NCBI GenBank assembly: GCA_937951995.1
Contig: CALGAG010000033.1
Location: forward strand, 1-17,569
Reading direction: 5' to 3'
Length of the DNA stretch: 17,569 nt
From: an uncultured Bacillota bacterium
Lineage (GTDB): Bacteria; Bacillota; Clostridia; Tissierellales; Tissierellaceae
A program made the translations under genes and the position numbers. This document shows positions 7,520 to 15,505 of this stretch, piece by piece. Positions within the stretch are counted from its first letter, which is position 1. Each line of letters begins with the position of its first letter. The notes beneath the pieces were generated by a model, which was not told the DNA's origin, did not search any database, and saw nothing but the letters and a program-made list of their open reading frames with translations.

Positions 7520-8365
7520 ATGGATTGGTCCAAAGCTAAAACAATACTTATAGTTGCACTTCTCTTTACCAACATATTTCTGGCATTCTTTCTCTTTGGA
7601 GACCAGGAGTCTGGAAATACAGTTCTTGACCCTGAGTTTCTCCAGCAAACAGAAGACCTTCTGGGAAAAAACGGTATAATCCTCGATGCTGAGCTGCCAA
7701 CTGATATTCAGCAGCTCTACAACCTAACCGTGGAGTATGAAACCATGCTTCCGGGGAGCCTCAATGAAAGGTTTTTCGGATCTGAGGGAGCCATCAATAG
7801 GAGCGAGGGCGCTCTAGTTGAAATTGAAAACGGAGATGAAACAATAACCATAATTAACGAAAAGCTGATGATATATGAAAATACAGGCCAAGAGGCCGGC
7901 AATTCCATAGAGAGCATTGACCAGGCCACTGAGCTTGCACTTGGCTTCCTCCAGGAGAGAGGTTATGAAACAGATGATATGGGACTTTCCTACTGGCGGG
8001 AAACAGATAATGGATACTATCTTGACTATACCAAGGTATTCCAGGATTCATACATCGAGCTTAGCTTTACCGTGTTTAGAATAGTGGATGGAAGAATTGC
8101 AAGAATGGAAAGGACCTGGCTCAACACCAAGGAAATAGAGGAGACCGACTACAAGATAGTACCCGCTCCAAAGGCAATCCTGGAGCTTTTAAGCATGCAG
8201 GATGCCAGCAACAAGACAATAACAGACATCTCCCTTGGCTACTATTTCGACCCTGAAAAGCAGGATTATCTTGACGACTACCAGCAGGCCAAGGAAGGTA
8301 GGGCCGTGCCAACCTGGAGGGTTCAATTTCAGGATGGGTACGATGTGATACTCGATCTTGAATAG
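7520..8365 (+). CDS. walI: WalRK regulatory membrane protein WalI (YycI family)
   Basis: This 281-residue protein starts MDWSKAKTILI, the characteristic YycI opening, followed by a single membrane segment at about 8-27 and an extracytoplasmic domain. In Bacillus WalI pairs with WalH and regulates WalK through transmembrane contacts. Length fits the family (about 270-280). Its C-terminal half, with GYYLDYTKVF and PTWRVQFQDG, resembles the regulatory-domain fold shared with WalH. The start is preceded by AGGAG with about 8 bases spacing. A terminator follows the stop after 12 bases, closing this transcription unit. Confidence 0.88.
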   Translation: MDWSKAKTILIVALLFTNIFLAFFLFGDQESGNTVLDPEFLQQTEDLLGKNGIILDAELPTDIQQLYNLTVEYETMLPGSLNERFFGSEGAINRSEGALVEIENGDETITIINEKLMIYENTGQEAGNSIESIDQATELALGFLQERGYETDDMGLSYWRETDNGYYLDYTKVFQDSYIELSFTVFRIVDGRIARMERTWLNTKEIEETDYKIVPAPKAILELLSMQDASNKTITDISLGYYFDPEKQDYLDDYQQAKEGRAVPTWRVQFQDGYDVILDLE

Positions 8366-8377
8366 AAGAACGAAATT

Positions 8378-8403
8378 AAGAAGGGTAAGCCTTCTTTTTT
8401 TTT
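8378..8403 (+). terminator. Intrinsic terminator after walI
   Basis: AAGAAGG (8378-8384) pairs with CCTTCTT (8390-8396) around a 5-base loop, and a run of T extends to 8403. It separates walRK-secreted protein-walHI from walJ, which in Bacillus is usually in the same operon. Confidence 0.85.
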
Positions 8404-8420
8404 GCATGTTACTATATAAT
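8392..8420 (+). promoter_or_regulatory. Possible promoter of walJ-htrA-surE-tpx
   Basis: A perfect TATAAT (8415-8420) lies directly after the walI terminator and 28 bases before walJ. The -35 position (TTCTTT, 8392-8397) is poor and lies in the terminator arm, so expression may be weak or may rely on read-through. Confidence 0.45.
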
Positions 8421-8448
8421 TAAAGAAGCAAAGGAGGAGGTTTTCCAA

Positions 8449-9243
8449 ATGACTGTCAAGGTTTGCTCCCTTTCAAGTGGAAGCAGCGGAAACTGCCAAT
8501 ATATTGAAACAGAGAACACAAAACTTATTATAGATGCAGGCTTTTCAGGAAAGAGAATAGAGCAGCTGCTGGATGAAATCCAGGTGGACCCAAGGGACCT
8601 GGATGGCATACTGGTGACCCATGAGCACATTGACCATTCAAAGGGGGTAGGGGTCCTTTCAAGGCGCTATGACATTCCCGTTTATGCCAATGAGAATACC
8701 TGGAAGGGAATGGAGTCAATAATAAAGAATGTAAAGACCCACAACACAAAGGTCTTTTCAACAAACAGGAATATCGAGCTTAAGGATGTCCTGATCCACC
8801 CATTCAATGTTTCCCACGACGCCAGTGAACCTGTTGGCTATATAATATTCAACAATAAGACCAAGTTGAGCTTTGTTACAGATACAGGCTGGATAAACGA
8901 GGGTATAAGGAAAAAGATAAGCAACTCCCATTTCTACTTTATGGAATCAAACCACGATGTAAGGATGCTTATGGAGGGAAGCTACCCCATGATGCTCAAG
9001 AAAAGGATCATGAGCCTTAAGGGGCACCTTTCCAATGACGATGCAGCGGATGTCTTGTCAGATGTTTTGCGGGGAGAGAACGAAATAGTTCTACTTGCAC
9101 ACTTAAGCCAGGACAACAACAAGCCGGAACTTGCCTATTCAACCGTAAGAAACGGGCTGATGAATCAAGGGTTTGACGTGGACAAGGACCTTAGACTCAA
9201 CATGACCAACAGAGATGGAATAAGTGGAATATATAGCCTTTAA
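8449..9243 (+). CDS. walJ: MBL-fold metallohydrolase WalJ (YycJ)
   Basis: This 264-residue metallo-beta-lactamase-fold protein belongs to the YycJ/WalJ family. In streptococci and Bacillus the family is linked to coordination of cell division with DNA replication and to 5'-exonuclease activity. The metal-binding motif THEHIDH is at residues 57-63 (H58, H60, D62, H63). Other ligands are likely H124-type in NVSHDA and D in FVTDTGW. The hydrophilic N-terminus without signal peptide indicates a cytoplasmic enzyme. The start ATG lies about 10 bases after a strong AAAGGAGGAGG. It leads a tight run into htrA (15-base gap). Confidence 0.93.
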   Translation: MTVKVCSLSSGSSGNCQYIETENTKLIIDAGFSGKRIEQLLDEIQVDPRDLDGILVTHEHIDHSKGVGVLSRRYDIPVYANENTWKGMESIIKNVKTHNTKVFSTNRNIELKDVLIHPFNVSHDASEPVGYIIFNNKTKLSFVTDTGWINEGIRKKISNSHFYFMESNHDVRMLMEGSYPMMLKKRIMSLKGHLSNDDAADVLSDVLRGENEIVLLAHLSQDNNKPELAYSTVRNGLMNQGFDVDKDLRLNMTNRDGISGIYSL

Positions 9244-9258
9244 TAAGGAGGAAAAGGG

Positions 9259-10404
9259 ATGAATGACTTCAATTACGGAAGCTACTACAGGCCGCCCAAA
9301 AGGAGAGGCATCTTTTCATATATACTGGTAGCTCTTATTGCTGGAATGATTGGAGGCCTTGTAACAGCATATATAGCACCCACATACCTGTACGGAAAGA
9401 TAATTCCCGTACCGGAAATATACTCTGAAGGCCAGCTATCCATGATGAATACCGTCACGATTAATCCCACAGAGGAGATAAATGTGGTTGCCGCGGTTGC
9501 CACCAAGGCGGTTAGCTCAGTTGTTGGCATAACTACAGTATCAATTGAAAGGGATTTCTTCTGGTCCAGACCTGTTGAAGGTGTTGGTTCGGGAGTTGTA
9601 GTAAGCAGCGATGGGTATATCCTGACCAACTCCCATGTAATTGGAGATGGGAATGCCCGGGAGATCCAGGTTCTCTTTGAGAGCGGAGATAAGGCACAGG
9701 GTAGGGTTTTGTGGTACGATGCTACACTGGATCTTGCAGTTGTGAAGGTAAGCGCCACAAATCTTCATGCAGCAGAGCTTGGTGACTCAGATGAAATAAG
9801 GGTTGGAGAGCTGGCTGTGGCTATCGGCAACCCATTGGGACTTGATTTTCAAAGGACCGTAACCTCTGGGGTAATTAGCGGTCTCCACAGGTCTGTCCAG
9901 GTAAACCAATACAATGTAATGGAGGACCTGATACAAACGGATGCATCAATAAACCCAGGAAACAGTGGAGGACCCCTGCTTAATTCCAAAGGTCAGGTTA
10001 TCGGCATCAATACAGCAAAGATACAGACAGGAGAGGGACTGGGGTTTTCAATACCAATAAACATGGTAAAGCCTGTCCTCAAGGAGATAGTTGAGGAGGG
10101 AACCTTCAATAATGTATATATAGGATTTACAGGTAGTGAGGTTGAAATATACGAGGTTCAAATGGATACGGACCTACCTGCTGAGTCCGGAGTTGTGGCA
10201 ATTGAGATACTTCCAGGTTCACCTGCGGACCAGGCGGGATTAAGGTCTCTTGATGTAATAACATATGTGGATGATGAACAGGTTACAAGTATGGCAAACC
10301 TGAGAAAGATACTATACAACTATAGGATCGGGGACAGCGCCCAGCTTACAATAGACAGAGGCGGGGAGATAATATATGTTACGGTTAGATTTAGAGAGTT
10401 CTAG
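9259..10404 (+). CDS. htrA: Membrane-anchored HtrA/DegP-type serine protease
   Basis: This is an envelope quality-control protease of 381 residues. A membrane anchor at about 18-42 is followed by a trypsin-like domain with the complete triad H126 (TNSHV), D158 (TLDLAVVKV) and S236 (NPGNSGGP), then one PDZ domain at about 285-378. This is the usual single-PDZ layout of Firmicutes HtrA (HtrC/YycK), whose gene typically lies at the end of the wal locus. The ATG follows AAGGAGG. The gap to surE is 9 bases, so they are co-transcribed. Confidence 0.95.
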   Translation: MNDFNYGSYYRPPKRRGIFSYILVALIAGMIGGLVTAYIAPTYLYGKIIPVPEIYSEGQLSMMNTVTINPTEEINVVAAVATKAVSSVVGITTVSIERDFFWSRPVEGVGSGVVVSSDGYILTNSHVIGDGNAREIQVLFESGDKAQGRVLWYDATLDLAVVKVSATNLHAAELGDSDEIRVGELAVAIGNPLGLDFQRTVTSGVISGLHRSVQVNQYNVMEDLIQTDASINPGNSGGPLLNSKGQVIGINTAKIQTGEGLGFSIPINMVKPVLKEIVEEGTFNNVYIGFTGSEVEIYEVQMDTDLPAESGVVAIEILPGSPADQAGLRSLDVITYVDDEQVTSMANLRKILYNYRIGDSAQLTIDRGGEIIYVTVRFREF

Positions 10405-10413
10405 GAGGAAGAG

Positions 10414-11184
10414 ATGAAGATATTATTGGCAAATGATGACGGAATTATGGCCGAGGGGATACACACCCTGGCAAAGGCTCTGGAAAAGGAGCATGATGTA
10501 ATAATTGTAGCACCAGAAACCCAACGAAGTGCCCAGAGTCACGCAATCACACTCCATAAGCCCATAGTTATCAAGGAAGTGGAGCTTGAGGGAATAAAAT
10601 CACCTGCCTACAGCATATCAGGTACACCGGCTGATTGCGTCAGGGTTGGAATGGAGGAGCTTGCAGATGACAAGATAGACATAGTCTTTTCAGGTATAAA
10701 CATGGGCCTTAACTCAGGTATGGATATCCTCTACTCAGGAACCGTGTCAGCTGCAATAGAAGGAAACCTCTACGGAGTTCCCAGTGTAGCCGTGTCGGCA
10801 GAGTGGACTCCCAATGGGCTCAACTATGAAATTGCTGCTAAGTACGCGCTTCAGGTTTTGGAAAAGATGGACACTGAAAAAATGACTATGCCCATGGTTC
10901 TGAATCTGAATACTCCATTCAATCTTCACGACGAGACCAAGCCAATCAAGGTCTGCAAGATTGGAGGTCCAATATATGACTATTACCTGGCCGAAAAGAA
11001 TGGCAACGGTGAAAGGACATTGAAGGTGATGGGCAGGAAGGATGCCGACCTTAAGGAGAACACTGACAGGTATCATCTAAGCGAGGGCTTTGCAACATTG
11101 ACCCCCCTAAGCTATGACTTTACAAATTTCCACCTGATGGAGAAGGTAAGGCAGTGCATGGAGGAAGATTCAAAGTGTGAATAA
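10414..11184 (+). CDS. surE: 5'/3'-nucleotidase SurE
   Basis: SurE is a metal-dependent nucleoside monophosphate phosphatase linked to stationary-phase survival and stress. The 256-residue length is normal. The N-terminus MKILLANDDG carries the metal ligands D8 and D9. A Ser in RSAQSHAITLH and an Asn in GINMGLNSGMD complete the known metal site, and GTVSAAIEG is a family signature. The start is preceded by GGAGGAAGAG, only 9 bases after the htrA stop. Its place in a wal-htrA cluster is not part of the Bacillus layout, so the link is probably a shared stress unit. Confidence 0.95.
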   Translation: MKILLANDDGIMAEGIHTLAKALEKEHDVIIVAPETQRSAQSHAITLHKPIVIKEVELEGIKSPAYSISGTPADCVRVGMEELADDKIDIVFSGINMGLNSGMDILYSGTVSAAIEGNLYGVPSVAVSAEWTPNGLNYEIAAKYALQVLEKMDTEKMTMPMVLNLNTPFNLHDETKPIKVCKIGGPIYDYYLAEKNGNGERTLKVMGRKDADLKENTDRYHLSEGFATLTPLSYDFTNFHLMEKVRQCMEEDSKCE

Positions 11185-11263
11185 TGGACAGGTTTACGGG
11201 TATCTATCCAATAAGTTTCCAAAAGGGAGCTAAAATTAGGATTTTGTAAAGGAGATAGATACA

Positions 11264-11779
11264 ATGAGTAGAAGAACAGATGCGGTAACAATGGGTGGAA
11301 ATCCTGTAACTCTAGTTGGTACAGAGGTTAAGGTTGGAGACAAGGCACCTGACTTCACGGCCCTAAAGGCTGACCTGAGTCCTTACAGCCTGAGTGATGT
11401 TAAAGACAAGGTAAAGATCATATCGGTTGTCCCTTCCCTGGATACGGGCGTGTGTGAGCTTCAGACCATAAGATTCAACGATGAGGCAGCTGAGCTTGAG
11501 GATGTGGCAATCCTAACCATATCCATGGACCTTCCATTTGCCCAGAAAAGATTCTGCAGTGCAAATGACATAGACAAGGTAGTTACACTATCTGACCATA
11601 GGGACCTGGATTTTGGAACCAAATACGGATTTGAGATTGAGGAATTGAGACTTCTTGCAAGGGGAATCGTTGTTTTGGATGAGGATAATATCGTAAGATA
11701 CGTTCAGTATGTACCAGAGGCAACAGATCACCCAGACTACGACAAGGCTCTTGAAGCAGCCAAAAGCCTTATAAATTAG
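11264..11779 (+). CDS. tpx: Thiol peroxidase Tpx (atypical 2-Cys peroxiredoxin)
   Basis: This cytoplasmic enzyme reduces hydroperoxides with electrons from thioredoxin. It has 171 residues (family about 165-170). The peroxidatic Cys is C64 in the signature PSLDTGVCELQT, and the resolving Cys is C98 in RFCSAND. The N-terminal hairpin with VTMGGNPVTLVG and the PDFTAL segment are typical. The ATG lies about 10 bases after AAAGGAGA. A 79-base gap to surE shows no convincing promoter, so co-transcription from walJ is possible. The gene ends at a strong terminator. Confidence 0.96.
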   Translation: MSRRTDAVTMGGNPVTLVGTEVKVGDKAPDFTALKADLSPYSLSDVKDKVKIISVVPSLDTGVCELQTIRFNDEAAELEDVAILTISMDLPFAQKRFCSANDIDKVVTLSDHRDLDFGTKYGFEIEELRLLARGIVVLDEDNIVRYVQYVPEATDHPDYDKALEAAKSLIN

Positions 11780-11801
11780 GATTAAAATTGGAAACTGGAA
11801 T

Positions 11802-11830
11802 AGCCTTCCCTCGGGAGGGCTTGTTTTTTT
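11802..11830 (+). terminator. Intrinsic terminator after tpx
   Basis: AGCCTTCC (11802-11809) pairs with GGAGGGCT (11814-11821) around the loop CTCG, with one U-G pair, followed by a T-rich tract to 11830. Confidence 0.9.
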
Positions 11831-11859
11831 GTCAAAATATACTCCATATATGCTATTAT
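11829..11859 (+). promoter_or_regulatory. Possible promoter of rlmH
   Basis: TTGTCA (11829-11834) and an extended -10, TGC followed by TATTAT (11854-11859), are separated by 19 bases. The spacer is long, but the TG extension could compensate. Confidence 0.45.
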
Positions 11860-11909
11860 TAAAGTAAGAGAAAGCTGGAATGGCGAAAAACAATGCACTG
11901 GAGGAAGAA

Positions 11910-12389
11910 ATGAACATAGATATCTTAGCAGTGGGGAAAATTAAGGAAAAATACCTGAATGAGGGAATAGGCGAATACTCCAAGAGGCTCTCAAGGTACT
12001 GCAGCCTCAACATAATTGAAGTTGATGATGAAAAGTCGCCAGAGAACCTTTCAGACAAGGAAATGGAAATGATCAAGGCAAAAGAGGGAGAAAAGCTTAT
12101 GTCAAAGATTCCTTCTGGGGCTTTTGTCGTAGCCCTGGCAATAGAGGGAAAGCAGCTGTCATCAGAAGCGCTTTCTGAAAAAATCAGCGACATAATGGTT
12201 GATGGAAATTCCCATATTGTGTTTGTAATCGGTGGATCCCTCGGCTTGTCCGGTGAGATCCTGAAAAGGGCCAACCTGAAGCTGTCCTTTTCAAAGATGA
12301 CCTTCCCCCACCAGCTTATGAGGATGATCCTTCTTGAGCAGATTTACAGATCCTTCAGAATAATGAGGAACGAACCCTACCATAAGTGA
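11910..12389 (+). CDS. rlmH: 23S rRNA pseudouridine-1915 N3-methyltransferase RlmH
   Basis: RlmH is a SPOUT-fold methyltransferase that uses S-adenosylmethionine to methylate pseudouridine 1915 in helix 69 of 23S rRNA on assembled ribosomes. I place the start at ATG 11910 (MNIDILAVGK) because GGAGGAAG lies directly upstream. This gives 159 residues, the canonical length; an ATG at 11880 would add ten untypical residues. The C-terminal SPOUT knot is complete: HIVFVIGGSLG, LKLSFSKMTFPHQLMRMILLEQIYR, and the invariant ending YHK. The stop codon lies at the left edge of a REP-like inverted repeat. rlmH near walJ/htrA is normal in Firmicutes. Confidence 0.96.
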   Translation: MNIDILAVGKIKEKYLNEGIGEYSKRLSRYCSLNIIEVDDEKSPENLSDKEMEMIKAKEGEKLMSKIPSGAFVVALAIEGKQLSSEALSEKISDIMVDGNSHIVFVIGGSLGLSGEILKRANLKLSFSKMTFPHQLMRMILLEQIYRSFRIMRNEPYHK

Positions 12390-12416
12390 GTCACCGGGGA
12401 CGGTTATTTTTGACTC
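12388..12416. repeat. REP-like inverted repeat at the rlmH stop codon
   Basis: GAGTCA (12388-12393) and TGACTC (12411-12416) flank CCGGGGACGG and a T-rich stretch. This resembles from memory a GGGGACGG-type palindrome scattered in many genomes and associated with REP-type Y1 transposases. No transposase is present here. The left arm overlaps the rlmH stop codon (12387-12389). Confidence 0.5.
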
Positions 12417-12446
12417 GTTTTGTAATGGATACAAAGACGTTGTTAG

Positions 12447-12875
12447 GAGGAAACCTATGACCTATACCAGTACTATCGTGTTCTCTGGAAGGGTTTTAAC
12501 CATGAGCTGAATGGTGAGGGCGAGCTGAAATTCTCCGAAGAAAATGTCAAGGCAGGGAACCTTCAGATGAAGCGTCCAAATGTTGACCTGAGCCTTAAAA
12601 TTGCAGTAGTGGCACCTGATGGAAACTTTGTCTCCTATTGCGGTATGTGGTATGACATAAGGAGTGATTTTGCGGTAATAGAGCCGGTTGCAACAGATCC
12701 TGACCATAGAAGGATGGGATTGGGCAAGGCAGCTGTACTTGAGGGAATCAGAAGGGTCGGAGAGATTGGAGCCAGGAAAGTTCTGGTAGGCTCATCCCAG
12801 CAATTCTACTACAGTATCGGTATGAGACCATTTTCAACCGCCAGTGAATGGAGGAGGTTAAAGGGAAATGAGTAA
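12447..12875 (+). pseudogene. GNAT-family acetyltransferase, 5'-truncated remnant
   Basis: A frame that begins just after TAG 12444 encodes about 142 residues typical of the C-terminal part of larger GNAT proteins: LWKGFNHE, then MKRPNVDLSLKIAVVAPDG, CGMWYD, the acetyl-CoA loop PDHRRMGLGK, and VGSSQQFYYSIG. There is no start codon before ATG 12567, and the only good ribosome binding site (TAGGAGG, 12444-12450) serves ATG 12457 in another frame that stops after 17 codons. Sequence upstream is rlmH and a repeat, so the N-terminal half is lost. A 102-residue product from 12567 (weak AGGG upstream) is possible. The 3' end overlaps the next gene by 8 bases. Confidence 0.7.
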
Positions 12876-13800
12876 AAAAAGAGTATGCGTATATGGCATA
12901 GGAGGTGTGGGAGGTTACCTTGGCGGTATGCTGGCAGTCGGAGCCAAGGATAACTATGAGGTCTATTTTGTAGCCAGGGGGAATCATCTTGAGGAAATAA
13001 AGAAGAATGGACTCGCCCTTATCACACCATCAAAGGGAGAAATCCGAATCCATCCCACAAGGGCTGTAGAAAATGTAGGTGACCTACCTGAAATGGACAT
13101 TATAATCCTTGCAGTAAAGGGATATGACCTTGTTGAGGCAGTTGAAGACATTAACAAGATAACCAAAGAAAATACAACAATAATTGCACCCCTTAATGGT
13201 GTGGACATCCACGAGAGAATAAGATCCAAGCTTAACAGGGGGATTGTCCTACCTTCATGTATCTTTGTCACTTCAACAGTGAAGGAGCCAGGGGTGGTGG
13301 TCCACAAGGGTGGAACAAGCCTGCTGGTCCTTGGTAAAGATCCACAGGTTGAGGATTATGATTCCAAGGAGCTTGTGGAAATAATAAATAATGCAGAAAT
13401 CCCCCATAGGTGGGAAGAAAAACCAGAGATTATAATCTGGGAGAAATTCATCATGTTTGCGCCATTTGCCCTGGTGACAGCCTACTCAGGGAAATCCTTC
13501 GGCCAAGTTATGGAGGATGTGGACCTTAAGGGTCTTATCAAAAACATAATGGAGGAGGTTGTGGAGCTTGCAAGGGCCAAAGGGATTCCAGTAAAGGATT
13601 CACTGGTGGAAACCTACCTTGGAAATGCCCAGTTCTATCCCTATGAAACCAGAACCTCCTACCAAAGGGATATTGAAGGTGGGAAAGGCAAGGATGAGGG
13701 GGACCTTATCGGAGGAACAATAATAAGACTTGGTAAGGAGCATGGGGTGCCAACTCCAGAGACTGAAAACATATACAAAAAGATAGGTTCAAAAAAATAG
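12868..13800 (+). CDS. 2-dehydropantoate 2-reductase family protein (PanE/ApbA-like)
   Basis: The family reduces ketopantoate to pantoate with NADPH in pantothenate/CoA synthesis. This 310-residue protein has the N-terminal Rossmann motif GIGGVGGYLGG (about residues 8-18). WEKFIMFAP in mid-protein carries the likely catalytic Lys, and the C-terminal domain has SYQRDIEGGKGKDEGDL. The usual TEIDYLNG segment reads KDEGDLIGG here. The family includes many paralogues, so PanE activity is not certain. The start ATG overlaps the end of the GNAT remnant, whose last codons provide GGAGG and AAAGGG as ribosome binding sites, suggesting translational coupling. Confidence 0.88.
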   Translation: MSKKRVCVYGIGGVGGYLGGMLAVGAKDNYEVYFVARGNHLEEIKKNGLALITPSKGEIRIHPTRAVENVGDLPEMDIIILAVKGYDLVEAVEDINKITKENTTIIAPLNGVDIHERIRSKLNRGIVLPSCIFVTSTVKEPGVVVHKGGTSLLVLGKDPQVEDYDSKELVEIINNAEIPHRWEEKPEIIIWEKFIMFAPFALVTAYSGKSFGQVMEDVDLKGLIKNIMEEVVELARAKGIPVKDSLVETYLGNAQFYPYETRTSYQRDIEGGKGKDEGDLIGGTIIRLGKEHGVPTPETENIYKKIGSKK

Positions 13801-13804
13801 GACT

Positions 13805-13844
13805 GGTTGCTTGAAAAAAATTCGAGAAAATTTTCAAAAGCACC
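13805..13844. repeat. Inverted repeat between panE-like gene and serine hydrolase gene
   Basis: TTGAAAA (13811-13817) pairs with TTTTCAA (13831-13837), and flanking GGTTGC/GCACC can extend the stem with small bulges. No U-tract follows, so it is at best a weak terminator for the upstream gene. It abuts the -35 element of the next promoter. Confidence 0.4.
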
Positions 13845-13845
13845 C

Positions 13846-13876
13846 TTGACTCTCCTGTTGGGGTAGACAATAGAAT
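13846..13876 (+). promoter_or_regulatory. MerR-type promoter with 19-base spacer and dyad operator
   Basis: TTGACT (13846-13851) and TAGAAT (13871-13876) are separated by exactly 19 bases. A dyad fills the spacer: TTGACTCTCC (13846-13855) against GGGTAGACAA (13861-13870), 7 of 10 positions complementary around a 5-base centre. MerR-family activators untwist promoters of exactly this build. No merR gene lies in the window, so the regulator would be encoded elsewhere. Confidence 0.6.
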
Positions 13877-13901
13877 AGAATGGAAGAGTGGTGCCTACCA
13901 T

Positions 13902-15410
13902 ATGAAAGGGAATGGACCAACTATTAGAAAATTAATAAGAAGTAAAGCTCAAGGGACATTGATTGTCTTACTTGTAAGTATTCTTACAATGAGTTTTCTA
14001 TTATTTTCTTCAAACAATGAAATAGATAAAAACACATCAGTGGAAGAATTTACAAGCCACCTTAATCGACAAATCTATAGTCTAAGTGATAGATATGGAA
14101 TTCCTGGCGGTGCAATTGCAATAGTAAGGGATGGTAAGGTCGTCTGGTCTGATACATTTGGATATGCCGATATTGAAGAGGAAAAGGAGATTACAGGGGC
14201 CACCCGCTTCAGGGTGGAGTCAATTTCTAAATCAGTAACAGCCTGGGGGGTCATGAAGCTGGTCCAGGATGGCATGATTGACCTCGATGAGCCCATAACA
14301 AAGTACATCAGGAACTGGAGCTTTCCAGATTCAAGATTCTCATATGACACCATAACCACAAGACACCTGCTGACACATACATCCGGTATGCCCTTGGGAG
14401 ATTTTATGGATAGGTACCCACCAGGAAAGAAAGTCCCCTCGCTGGAGGAAAGTCTTGGAACAAAAGCAATTCCCGTGGATGAACCAGGTAAAAAGTTCAC
14501 CTATTCAAACACAGGCTACAACCTCCTTGAGCTATTGGTTGAGGAGGTAACAGGAAAGGATTTCGATGTATACATGAAGGAAAAGGTATTGAGACCTTTA
14601 GGGATGGAAAATTCAACCTATAACTGGGAGGATATCCCTGAAGGACTGGTCCCAACAGGCTATGATATTGGAGGGAATCCGGTTGAAAGCTACGTTTATC
14701 CGGAGAAGGCATCTGGTGGTATGTTTGCAACTCTTGAAGATGTGGCTGCATTCATGATTGCGGGCATGGGGGAGACATACGTCAGTGGCAATGATGTTCT
14801 GACTCCCAGGAGCTTAGACCAGCTCTACATAACAGCTGTGGAGAAAATCGGAGTATATGGCCTGGTATTTGATGGGTATGGAATGGGATATTATCTGGAA
14901 GACCTGTCAAATGGTCAAAGTTCGGTTGCAAACGGCGGACAGGGTGGAGGGGTGATGACCTACTTTCACTATGTGCCGGAAACTGGTGAGGGGATAGTGA
15001 TTCTGACCAACAGCCAGAGAAGCTGGCCTTTCTTTGGGAGGATAATTGATGACTGGGCAAGGTGGAATGGTTATGAAGGTGCTGGATTTGGAAAGATAGT
15101 CATGGCTGAAAACATTCTCTGGACTTTGACAGGGATACTGTTTGCAGTTTTTCTAATAAGATTGTACATGTTGACCAGGGGTTTGGCCGCTGGAGAGCTT
15201 AGATTATCCCCATTAGCACCATGGTCAAGACCTAATAGGATTCCAATTGTTCTAATCTCATTAGTTATAATGATGGGACTTATGTGGGCTGCAAACCAGG
15301 ATTATTTGTTTTTAACTGCTGTTTTTCCTATTGTATCCACCTGGTTGGGAGCTGCCATACTACTTCTTTCAATTGAGAATTTGTTTTTGGCATTTTCAAA
15401 TGAAGACTAG
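13902..15410 (+). CDS. Membrane-anchored beta-lactamase-fold serine hydrolase (class C / AmpC-like)
   Basis: This 502-residue protein has an N-terminal membrane segment (about 18-38), an extracytoplasmic beta-lactamase/PBP-like domain (about 50-385), and three predicted C-terminal membrane segments (about 400-420, 445-465, 472-495). Catalytic motifs are S107-I-S-K110 and Y201-S-N203, with THTSGMP between them. The third motif position reads GGQGGG instead of KTG or HTG, which is common in esterase/peptidase members. Substrates may be peptidoglycan peptides, D-amino acid peptides or esters; I cannot choose. The first and last about 80 codons look more AT-rich than the middle. The ribosome binding site is weak (GGAAG is 15 bases away) and the predicted leader is only about 20 bases. 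Confidence 0.88.
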   Translation: MKGNGPTIRKLIRSKAQGTLIVLLVSILTMSFLLFSSNNEIDKNTSVEEFTSHLNRQIYSLSDRYGIPGGAIAIVRDGKVVWSDTFGYADIEEEKEITGATRFRVESISKSVTAWGVMKLVQDGMIDLDEPITKYIRNWSFPDSRFSYDTITTRHLLTHTSGMPLGDFMDRYPPGKKVPSLEESLGTKAIPVDEPGKKFTYSNTGYNLLELLVEEVTGKDFDVYMKEKVLRPLGMENSTYNWEDIPEGLVPTGYDIGGNPVESYVYPEKASGGMFATLEDVAAFMIAGMGETYVSGNDVLTPRSLDQLYITAVEKIGVYGLVFDGYGMGYYLEDLSNGQSSVANGGQGGGVMTYFHYVPETGEGIVILTNSQRSWPFFGRIIDDWARWNGYEGAGFGKIVMAENILWTLTGILFAVFLIRLYMLTRGLAAGELRLSPLAPWSRPNRIPIVLISLVIMMGLMWAANQDYLFLTAVFPIVSTWLGAAILLLSIENLFLAFSNED

Positions 15411-15505
15411 TTTTTGAGAAATTAGAAGTAAAATATTACAAGTTTATGACTAACATCCAATGATGATTGAGAAGGATCATACTTGGGTAGCAAATAATAG
15501 AGATA

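Noticed and set aside
11185..11263. Possible separate promoter or peroxide operator before tpx
   Set aside because: No -35/-10 pair with acceptable spacing and no convincing PerR-like palindrome could be found.
11588..12274. 228-codon minus-strand open frame
   Set aside because: It runs through tpx, the tpx terminator and rlmH on the wrong strand; both plus-strand genes have unmistakable family motifs.
12457..12510. 17-codon frame after the good ribosome binding site at 12444-12450
   Set aside because: The peptide stops at once and runs out of frame with the GNAT homology; the AGGAGG is explained as chance within GAG-GAA codons of the remnant. A leader peptide is possible but unsupported.
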